A DNA stretch of 31,567 nucleotides from JAGWBG01 sp034421095 (lineage in GTDB: Bacteria; Chloroflexota; Dehalococcoidia; Lucifugimonadales; JAGWBF01), in NCBI GenBank assembly GCA_034421095.1, contig DAOUKR010000003.1, positions 1-31,567 on the forward strand. The letters run 5' to 3'. The notes under the pieces are model-generated. The model searched no databases. It was not told the origin of the DNA and saw only the letters and a program-made list of their open reading frames with translations. This document shows, piece by piece, positions 16,136 through 24,526 of this stretch (within the stretch, counting starts at the first letter, position 1; each line of letters starts with the position of its first letter). Both the position numbers and the translations under genes were made by a program.

Positions 16136-17659
16136 TCACTCGGAGGACCGGAACCGGTAATTCAACGCCTCCAGCAGATGGCCTTGGGTGATGGTATCCG
16201 AGCCGTCCAGGTCGGCTATAGTCAGGGAGAGCTTGAGTATGCGATGGAACGCACGGGCTGAGAGGTCGAACTGCTTCATGGCTGACTGGAGTATCCCTTT
16301 GGCATTCTCCTCAACCCGGCAGAACTCCCACACCTCCGAAGGCCCTATCTCCGAGTTGCAGGTGAAGGGTGTATCCCGGTAGCGATGTCGCTGGACTTCC
16401 CTGGACTTCTCCACCCTCTGACGCACCTGGAAGGAGGTTTCCGTCGCTTCCACACCGGTCAGCTTCTCGTACTCCACGGGAGGCACGTCAATGAATATGT
16501 CAATCCTGTCCAGCAGGGGGCCGCTGATGCGCTTCTGGTATCGGGCCACAAGTCCGGGCGAGCAAACGCACGCCCTGGTGGGATGTCCATGAAACCCGCA
16601 TGGGCAGGGGTTCATGGCGCCAACCAGGGAGAAATTCGCCGGGAAAGTAACCGTGCCGCCCGCCCGGCTTATGGTCACCACCTTATCTTCCATGGGCTGG
16701 CGCAGGGCCTCCAGAGAAGTGTGACCGAACTCGGGAAGCTCGTCCAGGAACAGGACGCCCCGGTGGCTCAGGGTTATCTCGCCGGGCCTTGGCAGCCGGC
16801 CTCCACCCACGAGGCCCGCGTTGGAAATCGTGTAGTGGGGCGACCTGAAAGGTCGCTGGAGTATGAGGGGTTTATCAGAGGGCAAGAGACCGCCCACGCT
16901 GTATACCTTGGTTACGTCCAGAGACTCTTGGGGCGTCATGCGTGGCATAATGGAAGGCAGTGTGCGGGCAAGAAGGGTCTTTCCACTGCCCGGAGGCCCG
17001 CTCATAAGGAGGTTGTGTCCTCCGGCGGCAGCGACCTCAAGGGCACGTTTGGCGTTCTCTTGTCCTTTGACGTGGGAGATGTCCGGCCCCATCAAAGCAT
17101 CTTCCGTATCTGGCTCTTCCGGGCCGTCGTTCAGCGATGGGGGTATCTTTGACTCCCCGAGCAGGTGGCTTACCAACTCGCTGAGGCTGCCTGCGGGGAT
17201 TACATCTATGCCTTCCACCAGAGACGCCTCTTTGGCATCTACCGCGGGAACAAAAGCCGTGGCAAACCCCTGGTCGCGGGCGACGGAGACCATCGGCAGA
17301 ATCCCGCCGGTATGCCTCAAACTGCCATCCAGGGACAGTTCTCCCAGGGACAGGGTGGAGTCGGGCCAGTCCAATACTTGGCCGGAGCTCAGAAGAATGC
17401 CCAGAGCGATGGGGAGGTCGTAGGAGGGGCCGGCCTTCCTCATGTCTGCAGGCGCAAGGTTCACGGTAATCCTGCGTATGGGAAACTCGCAGCCCGAGTT
17501 CCGAATAGCGGCCCTCACCCGTTCTCTGGCTTCTTGTACCGCCGTATCCGGAAGGCCCACTATGGTGAATGCAGGCAGACCGGGCGAGATGTCTACCTCC
17601 ACCTCCACGATATAGCCATCGAGTCCCACCACGGCACATGTCCTTACTTTGGCGAGCAT
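16136..17659 (-). CDS. YifB/ComM-family Mg-chelatase-like AAA+ ATPase
   Basis: A 507-residue protein with the standard three parts. The N-terminal Lon-protease-like fold has APADMRKAGPSYDLP. The AAA+ core has Walker A GPPGSGKT at 221-228 and Walker B GVLFLDELPEF from 301. A cysteine-rich segment (NPCPCGFHG...CVCSP, about 350-367) comes before the C-terminal helices. The family includes ComM, the hexameric helicase that aids branch migration during natural transformation, so DNA processing is expected. AGGAGAGG precedes the ATG. Length is normal for the family. It is divergent from the TPP-enzyme operon, with 173 bases between the two starts. Confidence 0.93.
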   Translation of the reverse strand: MLAKVRTCAVVGLDGYIVEVEVDISPGLPAFTIVGLPDTAVQEARERVRAAIRNSGCEFPIRRITVNLAPADMRKAGPSYDLPIALGILLSSGQVLDWPDSTLSLGELSLDGSLRHTGGILPMVSVARDQGFATAFVPAVDAKEASLVEGIDVIPAGSLSELVSHLLGESKIPPSLNDGPEEPDTEDALMGPDISHVKGQENAKRALEVAAAGGHNLLMSGPPGSGKTLLARTLPSIMPRMTPQESLDVTKVYSVGGLLPSDKPLILQRPFRSPHYTISNAGLVGGGRLPRPGEITLSHRGVLFLDELPEFGHTSLEALRQPMEDKVVTISRAGGTVTFPANFSLVGAMNPCPCGFHGHPTRACVCSPGLVARYQKRISGPLLDRIDIFIDVPPVEYEKLTGVEATETSFQVRQRVEKSREVQRHRYRDTPFTCNSEIGPSEVWEFCRVEENAKGILQSAMKQFDLSARAFHRILKLSLTIADLDGSDTITQGHLLEALNYRFRSSE

Positions 17660-17751
17660 GTGGCCTCTCCTGCGAGAATATACTTCCCAGAGCTAATATT
17701 AAGGACATGGCGGTGTCCAGTCAACTTTGTTGATGGTCCAGAGGGGAAACA

Positions 17752-17780
17752 TTGACCGCAGCTTTGCCCTCGCATATAAT
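17752..17780 (+). promoter_or_regulatory. Strong sigma70-type promoter for the TPP-enzyme operon
   Basis: TTGACC and TATAAT are separated by exactly 17 bases. Transcription would start near 17787, about 46 bases before the ATG at 17833. This is the best promoter match I found in the window. Confidence 0.75.
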
Positions 17781-17832
17781 AATCGCCATCGAGCCTTAGT
17801 TCCCAGACCTGTTGGGAAGCAAAGGAGATGGT

Positions 17833-18342
17833 ATGCAACAGCATGAGACAGCAGTGCTTCACCCACCCTCAATAATTGCGGAGCTCAAGAAGAACAACGT
17901 AACCCACATAGTCTGGCTTCCCGATAGTGAGACCAACTTCATGTACGAGCAGCTCATGGCAGACCCCGGCCTGGACCTGGTTCCCGTATGCCGGGAGGGC
18001 GAGACCATGGCCATCGCAGTTGGCCTATGGATAGGGGGTAAGACGCCGGTGTCGCTCATCCAGAATACTGGCATCTTTGAATCGGGTGATTCTATACGGG
18101 GGCTGGGCCTGGACGTAAACCAGCCCCTGGTGATGCTAATAGGATACCGTGGATGGGACCGGCACGGTATCACCAGGGACTCGGCAGCCCGGTTCATCGA
18201 ACACATCCTCCATGCCTGGGGCATAAACTTTTACCTGGTAGAGACTGATGAAGACGCCTACCTCATATCCATAGCTTTCGACGAGGCCAACCGTGACTCC
18301 AAGCCTGTGGCTGTGTTGCTGGGTACGGAGTTCGGCGTCTAA
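17833..18342 (+). CDS. Thiamine-diphosphate enzyme, Pyr-domain subunit (sulfo/phosphonopyruvate decarboxylase-like)
   Basis: A 169-residue protein equivalent to the N-terminal Pyr domain of ThDP enzymes and to the alpha subunit of split sulfopyruvate decarboxylases. The stretch CREGETMAIAVGLWIGGK carries the glutamate that activates the thiamine aminopyrimidine ring. The QNTGIFESGDSIRGLG region follows, as in that family. The next gene supplies the cofactor-binding PP half, so the enzyme should be a heteromer that decarboxylates a 2-oxo acid. The exact substrate is not visible. AAAGGAG precedes ATG 17833, and an upstream in-frame TTG would add seven residues. Confidence 0.85.
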   Translation: MQQHETAVLHPPSIIAELKKNNVTHIVWLPDSETNFMYEQLMADPGLDLVPVCREGETMAIAVGLWIGGKTPVSLIQNTGIFESGDSIRGLGLDVNQPLVMLIGYRGWDRHGITRDSAARFIEHILHAWGINFYLVETDEDAYLISIAFDEANRDSKPVAVLLGTEFGV

Positions 18343-18377
18343 CCCCTTGCCTGAAGGCTGTACGGAAAGGAGTGCCA

Positions 18378-18968
18378 ATGTCTATAAGAAACGTTGATGC
18401 CGTGAGGATAATGGACGAACACCGTGGCGAAGGCGTGATTGTTGCCACCATGAACGCAAATAACGTGACCTTTGGCCTGCCCACCGTGACCACCCATGAG
18501 CAATTGGACCTTCCCCTGAGCGGCTGCATGGGCAAAGCCTCGTCGGTGGGGCTGGGACTGGCCCTGGCCCAACCCGACCGGAAGGTGATAGTGCTGGACG
18601 GGGACGGAAGCCTGCTTATGAACCTGGGCACCATTGTCACCATAAGCAACAAGGCACCCGAGAACCTTTACCACTTCGTATTTGACAACGGTGTGTATGC
18701 CGTCACCGGCGGCCAGCCCATCCCGGGGGCGGAGAACGCCAGCTTCGAGGGCATGGCCAGAGAGGCCGGGTACGCAGCTACCTATGAGATTGACGACACC
18801 GAGGAGCTATCAACCAGGATTGACAGCATCCTCCAACAGAAGGGTCCGGTGCTTGTGTGCCTAAAGGTAACTCCGGAGATAGAGAACACGCCAATCCAGG
18901 ACAGGCCAAGGTCCAGCAGGACCATGCAGGTAGCCATGCAGGAGTTGAACGAGGCCTTCGGCGGCTAG
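18378..18968 (+). CDS. Thiamine-diphosphate enzyme, PP-domain subunit
   Basis: A 196-residue partner of the preceding gene. LDGDGSLLMNLGT at residues 73-85 holds the GDG metal-diphosphate motif, and FDNGVYAVTGGQP near 102 holds the second ligand asparagine (N104). Together with the alpha-type subunit it should form a complete ThDP active site. The MGKASSVGLGLALAQPDRKV segment is typical of this group. GGAAAGGAG lies before ATG 18378, and GTG at 18372 overlaps that site. The gap to the alpha gene is 35 bases. Confidence 0.88.
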   Translation: MSIRNVDAVRIMDEHRGEGVIVATMNANNVTFGLPTVTTHEQLDLPLSGCMGKASSVGLGLALAQPDRKVIVLDGDGSLLMNLGTIVTISNKAPENLYHFVFDNGVYAVTGGQPIPGAENASFEGMAREAGYAATYEIDDTEELSTRIDSILQQKGPVLVCLKVTPEIENTPIQDRPRSSRTMQVAMQELNEAFGG

Positions 18969-19015
18969 CATAGCAGCGAGGCTTGCCCCAGGGAAAGCGA
19001 ATGGAACGGTAAGGG

Positions 19016-19240
19016 ATGCTGAAGATAATCGCCGAGGGGATTCTGGGCCGTGTACTTGGTCTGGGAATCTTTGCCGGTGGCTTCTGGTTACTCATCAGAG
19101 GCTTCGTGGATTCCGATATACCCCTTGCTGTGCTGGGCGGCATAATGATACCACTGGGGATGTGGGTCATGGCTGCCATCCGGAGGTTCGCGTCAGCCCG
19201 AGATGAACTGGAGCAGCCCCAGGCCGGAAAACAAGAGTAG
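19016..19240 (+). CDS. Small two-helix membrane protein
   Basis: A 74-residue protein with two hydrophobic stretches, at about 11-28 and 34-54, and a short charged tail (RRFASARDELEQ) likely in the cytoplasm. No family is recognised. It lies between the PP-type subunit and its degenerate paralogue. AAGGG, five bases before the ATG, is close for a ribosome-binding site. It ends seven bases before the next gene, so they are translationally close. It could anchor or regulate the decarboxylase, but that is inference from position. Confidence 0.65.
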   Translation: MLKIIAEGILGRVLGLGIFAGGFWLLIRGFVDSDIPLAVLGGIMIPLGMWVMAAIRRFASARDELEQPQAGKQE

Positions 19241-19247
19241 GTAGACC

Positions 19248-19823
19248 TTGATACCCTCCCTTGAAGCTATCAAAGCCATAAACAGCCGGCGCAAGAATGC
19301 CGTCGTGGTGTCCACGACGGTGTCATTGAGGGAATGGGGTTCAGTGTCCAACAGAAGAGAGTTGGACATAGACCTCTCGGACTGCATGGACAAGGCTCCT
19401 TCCGTGGGGTTGGGAATAGCCCTGAGCAGGCCTGACCGGAAGGTGCTTGTGCTGGACTGCGACAGCACCCTCCGCACCAATCTGAGTAGCCTGGTGACCG
19501 TAGGAGCCGTAGCCCCCCGGAATCTGGTGCACGTCCTTTTTGAAGACGGCACCCATGTTTCCACGGACGGGGTGCCCATACCAGGCCTGGACAAGATTAA
19601 CTTCAAGGCCCTTGCGGAGGATGGGGGCTACCTCAAGACTTACCAATTCGACAACCTGGAGGACCTGGTTATCGGCCTGGAGGATGCGCTGGAGGGAGAC
19701 GGTCCCACCTTCGTGTCGTTGAAGGTGGTCCACGACGGGGATATGCCCGACTATCCCGCCCGCAGCATGGAGGAATCCCTGAAGTCCGTAAGGGAGGCCC
19801 TGGAGCGAGACCCTGTTACGTGA
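19248..19823 (+). CDS. Degenerate PP-domain ThDP-enzyme-like subunit
   Basis: A 191-residue paralogue of the 18378 subunit. It keeps DKAPSVGLGIALSRPDRKV and the overall length, but the GDGS motif reads CDST (71-74) and the later DN of FDNG reads ED. The diphosphate-binding glycines and the asparagine ligand are therefore gone. It may be a regulatory pseudoenzyme or one that binds a different cofactor, in the way of many duplicated subunits. The start is TTG, placed with AGTAGG upstream and conserved spacing; confidence in the exact start is low. No matching Pyr-type subunit is duplicated beside it. Confidence 0.78.
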   Translation: MIPSLEAIKAINSRRKNAVVVSTTVSLREWGSVSNRRELDIDLSDCMDKAPSVGLGIALSRPDRKVLVLDCDSTLRTNLSSLVTVGAVAPRNLVHVLFEDGTHVSTDGVPIPGLDKINFKALAEDGGYLKTYQFDNLEDLVIGLEDALEGDGPTFVSLKVVHDGDMPDYPARSMEESLKSVREALERDPVT

Positions 19824-19938
19824 CTCCGGCTTTCCAACCCCGTCTGCCCTATCGCGGCAACAATTTGAAAGACCTTCGAGGGCCGTGGTGGCAGTCTCGG
19901 TCTTGTCGAATCTGACGTGGCTTTTGTAAAGGGGGAAC

Positions 19939-20700
19939 ATGCGATTAAAGGATAAAGTAGCCCTTATAACTGGAGCCGCCTCCGGCATCGGGCGGGCCTC
20001 GGCCATCAAGTTCGCCCAGGAAGGGGCAAAAGTGGTAGTGGTGGATATTCAGCAGGAGGCCAACGAGGAGACCGCCAACTCCATCGTTGCAGGAGGTGGC
20101 ACGGCCACCGCCGTCCACGCGGAGGTTACCCGTTCCCAGGACGTGAGTCGAATGATAAGGGCCGCCGTCGAGACCTACGGACGCCTGGACATCCTCTTCA
20201 ACAACGCTGGCATAAGCATCCGCGGCACCATACTGAATATAGACGAAGAGAGCTTCGACAAGATATTTGCGGTGAACGTGAAGGGAGTGTTCCTGGGGTG
20301 CAAAGAGGCTATCCCCATCATGCAGTCCCAGGGCGGCGGTGTCATCCTCAACACCGCGTCCCAGCTTGGGACGGTAGGGGTTGAGGCGTCGGCAGTGTAT
20401 CCTGCCACCAAAGGGGCGGTGGTCCAGATGACCCGGTGCCTGGCCATTGACCACGCACCCGATGGCATTCGTGTGAACTGTATCTGTCCCGGACCGATAG
20501 ACACCCCCCTGGCCCGCCGCAGTAGGGAGCACACGGGAGACCCGGAGGCCGCTCTCCGTGAACGCCTCGCCAGCATTCCTCTAAACCGCATAGGCGAGCC
20601 GGAGGAGATGGCCAACGTGGCCGCCTTTCTCTGCTCCGACGAGGCGTCATTCATCACTGGGGCGGCAATCCTGGCCGATGGTGGCTGGACCGCACGTTAG
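19939..20700 (+). CDS. Classical SDR family oxidoreductase
   Basis: A 253-residue SDR with a complete set of motifs: TGAASGIG near 11-18, NNAG near 90, Ser in NTASQLG, Tyr-x3-Lys in YPATKG, and PG near 185. Residues after VVVVD (near 31-36) favour NAD. It resembles 3-oxoacyl-ACP reductase/glucose dehydrogenase-type members, but the substrate cannot be told from motifs. AAAGGGGGAAC precedes the ATG. It is 115 bases after the degenerate ThDP subunit and 68 bases before the next gene, which may share a transcript. Confidence 0.9.
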   Translation: MRLKDKVALITGAASGIGRASAIKFAQEGAKVVVVDIQQEANEETANSIVAGGGTATAVHAEVTRSQDVSRMIRAAVETYGRLDILFNNAGISIRGTILNIDEESFDKIFAVNVKGVFLGCKEAIPIMQSQGGGVILNTASQLGTVGVEASAVYPATKGAVVQMTRCLAIDHAPDGIRVNCICPGPIDTPLARRSREHTGDPEAALRERLASIPLNRIGEPEEMANVAAFLCSDEASFITGAAILADGGWTAR

Positions 20701-20768
20701 ACAGGCCATTGTCCTATGGACTGGCGGCCTCTTCTGGAATCTCTACGCCCTGAGAAAGGAGTTTCAGC

Positions 20769-21326
20769 ATGGCTCGGATACCTACCGCAACCAGGGAGAA
20801 CGTCCCCGAGGGCCAGAGGACTATCTTTGACCAGATTGTACAGGAACGCGGAGGTGTTCCTGATAGTGGCCCTGTCTCCATAATGATAAACGTCCCGGAG
20901 GTGGCAAAGCGTGGGGCGCACCTTTCGGAATATTTGAGGCATGGGTCTGTGTTGTCATCCAGGATACAGGAGCTTGCCATGCTCGTCACGGCGCGAGAGC
21001 TTGACTGCCAGTATATCTGGAACGCCCACGCCGCAGCCGGCCGCAAGGCAGGCTTGCCTGACGAGTTGGTTGACAATCTACGCGACAAGAGGGACATTAC
21101 CGGCCTGACCCCCGAAGAGTCCGCAGTGGTGAACTATGGCAGGGAGTTCTTCCGGACCCACAGGGTCACCCGGAACATATTCGATGCAGCCCAGAGCCAG
21201 TTCGGTATTCGAGGGCTTACGGAGCTTACCAACCTCATGGGATACTATGCCCTGCTGGCCTTTAACATCAACGCTTTCGGGGTAGAGTTGCCCGCGGACA
21301 GGACCGAAGCGGAGTTGCCTATTTAG
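20769..21326 (+). CDS. Carboxymuconolactone decarboxylase-like (AhpD-fold) protein
   Basis: A 185-residue all-helical protein with ELAMLVTARELDCQYIWNAHAAAGRKAGL (broken as ELAMLVTARELD / CQYIWNAH / AAAGRKAGL) near residues 72-98. This is the CMD/AhpD core. The classic CxxC of AhpD peroxiredoxin reductases is missing, and only one cysteine (in DCQY) precedes the YIWNAH. A decarboxylase or lactone-handling role is therefore likelier than disulfide chemistry. GAAAGGAG lies upstream of the ATG. It sits between two SDR genes and fits a degradation pathway. Confidence 0.85.
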   Translation: MARIPTATRENVPEGQRTIFDQIVQERGGVPDSGPVSIMINVPEVAKRGAHLSEYLRHGSVLSSRIQELAMLVTARELDCQYIWNAHAAAGRKAGLPDELVDNLRDKRDITGLTPEESAVVNYGREFFRTHRVTRNIFDAAQSQFGIRGLTELTNLMGYYALLAFNINAFGVELPADRTEAELPI

Positions 21327-21392
21327 TGAATCGTGAACGCTGGTGTCAGGGGGTATTTTTACAAGCCCCACCCCGAAATTATCCCATCGTCC

Positions 21393-21428
21393 AATAACCC
21401 TCTTGCTCTATAACTCGAGAGGGTTATT
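21393..21428 (+). other. Ten-base perfect inverted repeat, intergenic
   Basis: AATAACCCTC and GAGGGTTATT are separated by 16 bases. The loop is large and no T-run follows, so a simple intrinsic terminator is not favoured. An operator or RNA element is possible. It lies in the 272-base gap between the CMD gene and an SDR, which otherwise holds no gene I can support. Confidence 0.5.
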
Positions 21429-21598
21429 CCACCGAGAATCAGATGTATCTCTTATTTGATGGAGTTCCTATTACCTCATGACCCAAGCCTGCAACTCCGG
21501 CCACGAAGGGACGTGCTACGATACGGGTAGTCAACCCCTGGACAAGCCGGGGCACGTATCTATTGTAATGCATCGGGCCAGGGCAACTGGAGCAGGTT

Positions 21599-22414
21599 AT
21601 GGGTGACTTCGACGGTAAAGTGGCGATTATCACCGGAGGGGGGCGGATGCGGGGTATCGGCCATGCCACCGCCCTGGACTTTGCCCGCCGGGGGGCCGAC
21701 GTGGTGGTGACCGGCACGGGTCGCAGTCCCGACACCTTCCCTCCCGACGAGCAGGCCGTGGGATGGCGGGACGTGGAGAGCGTGGCCGAGGAGATACAAA
21801 GCCTTGGACGGCGTGCCCTCCCACTGACGGTTGACGTATCCAACGGGGCACAGGTACAGGATATGGTGGACCGCACGGTGGCGACCCTGGGGCGGATTGA
21901 CTTCCTGGTGAACAATGCCGGTTCTGGACGCACGGTGGGGTTGATGCCCCTGGCTGAACTGCCCGAGGAAACCTGGCGGCACGTAATAGACGTGAAACTG
22001 ACGGGCACATTCCTATGCACCCGCGCCGTGCTTCAGGTCATGTTGCGCCAGGAACAGGGAGGCAGCATAGTCAACGTTTCTACCGTCGAGGCCAGTCTAA
22101 CCCCCGTGAACGACTGCGCCTACGCCACCGCCAGCGGGGCACTCTACCCCTTCACCCACGTGGTGGCTAAAGAGGTGGCCCCCCACGGCATACGGGTGAA
22201 CTGCGTGTCCCCCGGCACCACCGACACCGCCCGCAACGACAGCCTGTACGGTTACCCGAGGACAGAGGTATGGACTCAGCGCCTGAGGTCCATCCCCCTT
22301 GGAAGGGCCGGCAGGCCGGAAGAAATCGGTAGGTTCATCACCTGGCTCTGTAGCGCCGAGGCCGAGTTCATCGTGGGGCAGTGCATCGAGATAGACGGCG
22401 GGCAGCGAGCCTAG
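21599..22414 (+). CDS. SDR family protein lacking the catalytic lysine
   Basis: A 271-residue SDR fold with TGGGRMRGIG (a slightly lengthened cofactor loop), NNAG near 102, Ser in VSTVEAS and the usual PG-T turn. The tyrosine is present, but where Lys should be at Tyr+4 the residue is Ser (Y-A-T-A-S), confirmed from the codon string TAC GCC ACC GCC AGC. A normal SDR proton relay is thus unlikely. It may bind cofactor without catalysis or use an altered mechanism. GGAG lies seven bases before the ATG. Confidence 0.85.
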   Translation: MGDFDGKVAIITGGGRMRGIGHATALDFARRGADVVVTGTGRSPDTFPPDEQAVGWRDVESVAEEIQSLGRRALPLTVDVSNGAQVQDMVDRTVATLGRIDFLVNNAGSGRTVGLMPLAELPEETWRHVIDVKLTGTFLCTRAVLQVMLRQEQGGSIVNVSTVEASLTPVNDCAYATASGALYPFTHVVAKEVAPHGIRVNCVSPGTTDTARNDSLYGYPRTEVWTQRLRSIPLGRAGRPEEIGRFITWLCSAEAEFIVGQCIEIDGGQRA

Positions 22415-22440
22415 ACGAACAGGACAGGAAAGGAGGCGGC

Positions 22441-23433
22441 ATGGCACGACTGGGAGTACGCCTGGACCCGGGAGCGGTACTTACGCCCCAGCAGACCATC
22501 GGGTTGGCTACCTTGGCGGAGGAGAAGGCCTATGAGACCTTCTGGGTGCCGGAAGGTGGGGCCAACGCCCTGGTGCAGCTGACCGCCATCGCCACCGCTA
22601 CCAGCCGCATCAAGCTGGGCACGGGGATTCTCCCCATATTCTCCAGGACGCCCACCCTCCTGGCGATGTCAGCCGGCGGCCTGGATGCCATCTCCCGGCA
22701 GCGTTTCATCCTGGGTCTGGGAGTAGGGCATCAGGGATCGGTGGAGAAGGGGCATGGAATCCCATTTCGCCGGCCCATGACCCGCATCCGTGAGACGGTT
22801 GAGATAGTCCGCAGGCTGCTTCGAGGAGAGAACGTCACCTACGATGGACGGGTCTTCAATCTCCAGGACTCGGGCCTGAGCTTCACCCCGGTGAGGCCCG
22901 ACGTGCCCATATACCTGGCCGCTCTTGGACCGAAGATGATAGAGATGGCGGGAGAGACCGCCGACGGGGTGTTGCTGAACTGGGCATCGCCCGCCTATCT
23001 GGAGCAGGCGAGGGAGCACATACGTCGCGGCGCTGAGAAGGCCGGCCGCAACCCAGAAGATATTGACGTGGCCTGCTACTTGAGGACGGCCGTGGTGGAC
23101 GACCTGGAGCGGGTGAAGCCGGAGCTACAGGGCCAGATTGCCCGCTACTTCAGGATGCCCTACTACAGGGACTACTTCCGGCAGATGGGATTCGAGGAGG
23201 AGACCGCCATCGTCTCAGAGGCCCTCACCCGGGGCGACACCGCCGCAGCCGCGGCCGCAATCAGCGACGAGATGCAAGGCGAACTGGGCATTTTCGGCAA
23301 CGCCGAGCAGTGCCGCGCGAGAATCGAGCACTTGCGCTCCCTGGGTCTGAAGCAGCCTGTCGTCGCCCCCTTCATGGTGGGAGATGACGCCAACGAGTCA
23401 TTCACGGCTACAATAGGAGCCTTTTCAGGGTAG
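22441..23433 (+). CDS. LLM-class flavin-dependent oxidoreductase (1)
   Basis: A 330-residue bacterial-luciferase-like TIM barrel. Segments such as SRIKLGTGILPIFSRTP near 60 and RFILGLGVGHQGSVEKGHG near 97, and the RPMTRIRETVEIVRRLLRGE helix, are typical of the F420-dependent/LLM group. Such enzymes use reduced FMN or F420 to oxidise or reduce diverse organics. The cofactor cannot be decided from sequence alone. AAAGGAGG precedes ATG 22441, which cuts a spurious 20-residue extension. It follows the lysine-less SDR by 26 bases, probably in one operon. Confidence 0.88.
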   Translation: MARLGVRLDPGAVLTPQQTIGLATLAEEKAYETFWVPEGGANALVQLTAIATATSRIKLGTGILPIFSRTPTLLAMSAGGLDAISRQRFILGLGVGHQGSVEKGHGIPFRRPMTRIRETVEIVRRLLRGENVTYDGRVFNLQDSGLSFTPVRPDVPIYLAALGPKMIEMAGETADGVLLNWASPAYLEQAREHIRRGAEKAGRNPEDIDVACYLRTAVVDDLERVKPELQGQIARYFRMPYYRDYFRQMGFEEETAIVSEALTRGDTAAAAAAISDEMQGELGIFGNAEQCRARIEHLRSLGLKQPVVAPFMVGDDANESFTATIGAFSG

Positions 23434-23456
23434 GGATTCTGTCTGTCGCCATAGTT

Positions 23457-24431
23457 CTAGTTAGGAGTCCACGCCAGGGACCGGACTTCGGTAAACTCCC
23501 GGCGTAGCTTCACCCACCAGTCTCCCCCGTCGGCGCTGGCAAATAGCTCCCCATAGTGGCTGCAGGACAATATCAGGTCTGGATTCACAGGGTGGGTGGC
23601 GAAGGCCCACATGGGCGTATTGGGTTCTACGGGCATCTCGATTCTTTCCCAAGTCTGGCCCATATCTCTGGAACGCTGAAGATTCCCTGTAATACCGATC
23701 GGGGCGTCGCCAGCGGCTATAAAGATGACCTTTGGGTCGTCCTCCTTCACCGCAACGCTCCTGCAGTAAGGCATGTTGAAGTGCTTCCGTACACCCAGCC
23801 CCTGCCAATTCTCACCTACGTCAGTGCTGGCAAATACTTCGCCCGGTGTAATGGTCAGGACAGTCTTCTGATCGGCCATGCTAATGGCCATGTCATGGAT
23901 GTCCGGGTCATTTAGACCGCCCTGAATATGGGTCCAGCTTTCCCCGCCATCCAGACTCCGGCGCACACCATCCACCTCAACTCCCGCCCAGATGACATTA
24001 TGGTCCGAAGGGTCAACTACAAGCGCCGTCACCCGTGGGATGCGTACGTTGGGGCACTCATCGGCCAACTCGACCGATAGCTGGTCCCAGTGCTGTCCGC
24101 CGTCACGAGAGCGGAATAGGGCAGATGGCCGGGTGCCCGCAAAGATTGTATCCGGGTCTACGGGGTCTAAGGCTATCTTCCAGACCTGGAACTGGTCCAA
24201 GGGGGACTCCAGCCGCTCGAAGCTCTGCCCCCTGTCTGCACTCCGGTAGATGCCATCATCGGCACCTGCGAAAATGACATTCGGGTCCTTGGGATGAACG
24301 GTAACACCAAATACCCGGCTATCTCCCCAGAGTCCTCCCGACCCTACCCTACTCCAGTTCTCGCCTCCATCCGGGCTACGCCAGAGCCCTGTTCCAATGG
24401 TACCTACATAGATGGTGAAATTCTTTGCCAC
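23457..24431 (-). CDS. Asp-box (BNR) beta-propeller protein, sialidase/VPS10-like
   Basis: A 324-residue repeat protein. Seven Asp-box motifs of the type S-x-D-x-G-x-x-W recur at about 45-residue intervals (for example SPDGGENW, SRDGGQHW, SLDGGESW), which predicts a seven-bladed propeller. No sialidase catalytic residues were recognised, so it is more likely a binding scaffold. There is no signal peptide. The start was placed at GTG 24431 because GGAAGGGGGG stands just before it. A TTG 27 bases further up is possible. It is convergent with the LLM gene to its left and downstream of a second LLM gene on the same strand. Confidence 0.8.
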   Translation of the reverse strand: MAKNFTIYVGTIGTGLWRSPDGGENWSRVGSGGLWGDSRVFGVTVHPKDPNVIFAGADDGIYRSADRGQSFERLESPLDQFQVWKIALDPVDPDTIFAGTRPSALFRSRDGGQHWDQLSVELADECPNVRIPRVTALVVDPSDHNVIWAGVEVDGVRRSLDGGESWTHIQGGLNDPDIHDMAISMADQKTVLTITPGEVFASTDVGENWQGLGVRKHFNMPYCRSVAVKEDDPKVIFIAAGDAPIGITGNLQRSRDMGQTWERIEMPVEPNTPMWAFATHPVNPDLILSCSHYGELFASADGGDWWVKLRREFTEVRSLAWTPN

Positions 24432-24526
24432 GACTACCCCCCCTTCCTCATATCCCAATTATCTTTCTGCCAACTCTGTGCTCTCAGTGGCGAACTTTGC
24501 TATATGGTGCAAATCTTCAGAGCCCC

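Noticed and set aside
21393..21428. Intrinsic terminator after the CMD gene
   Set aside because: The stem is good but the loop is 16 bases and no T-run follows.
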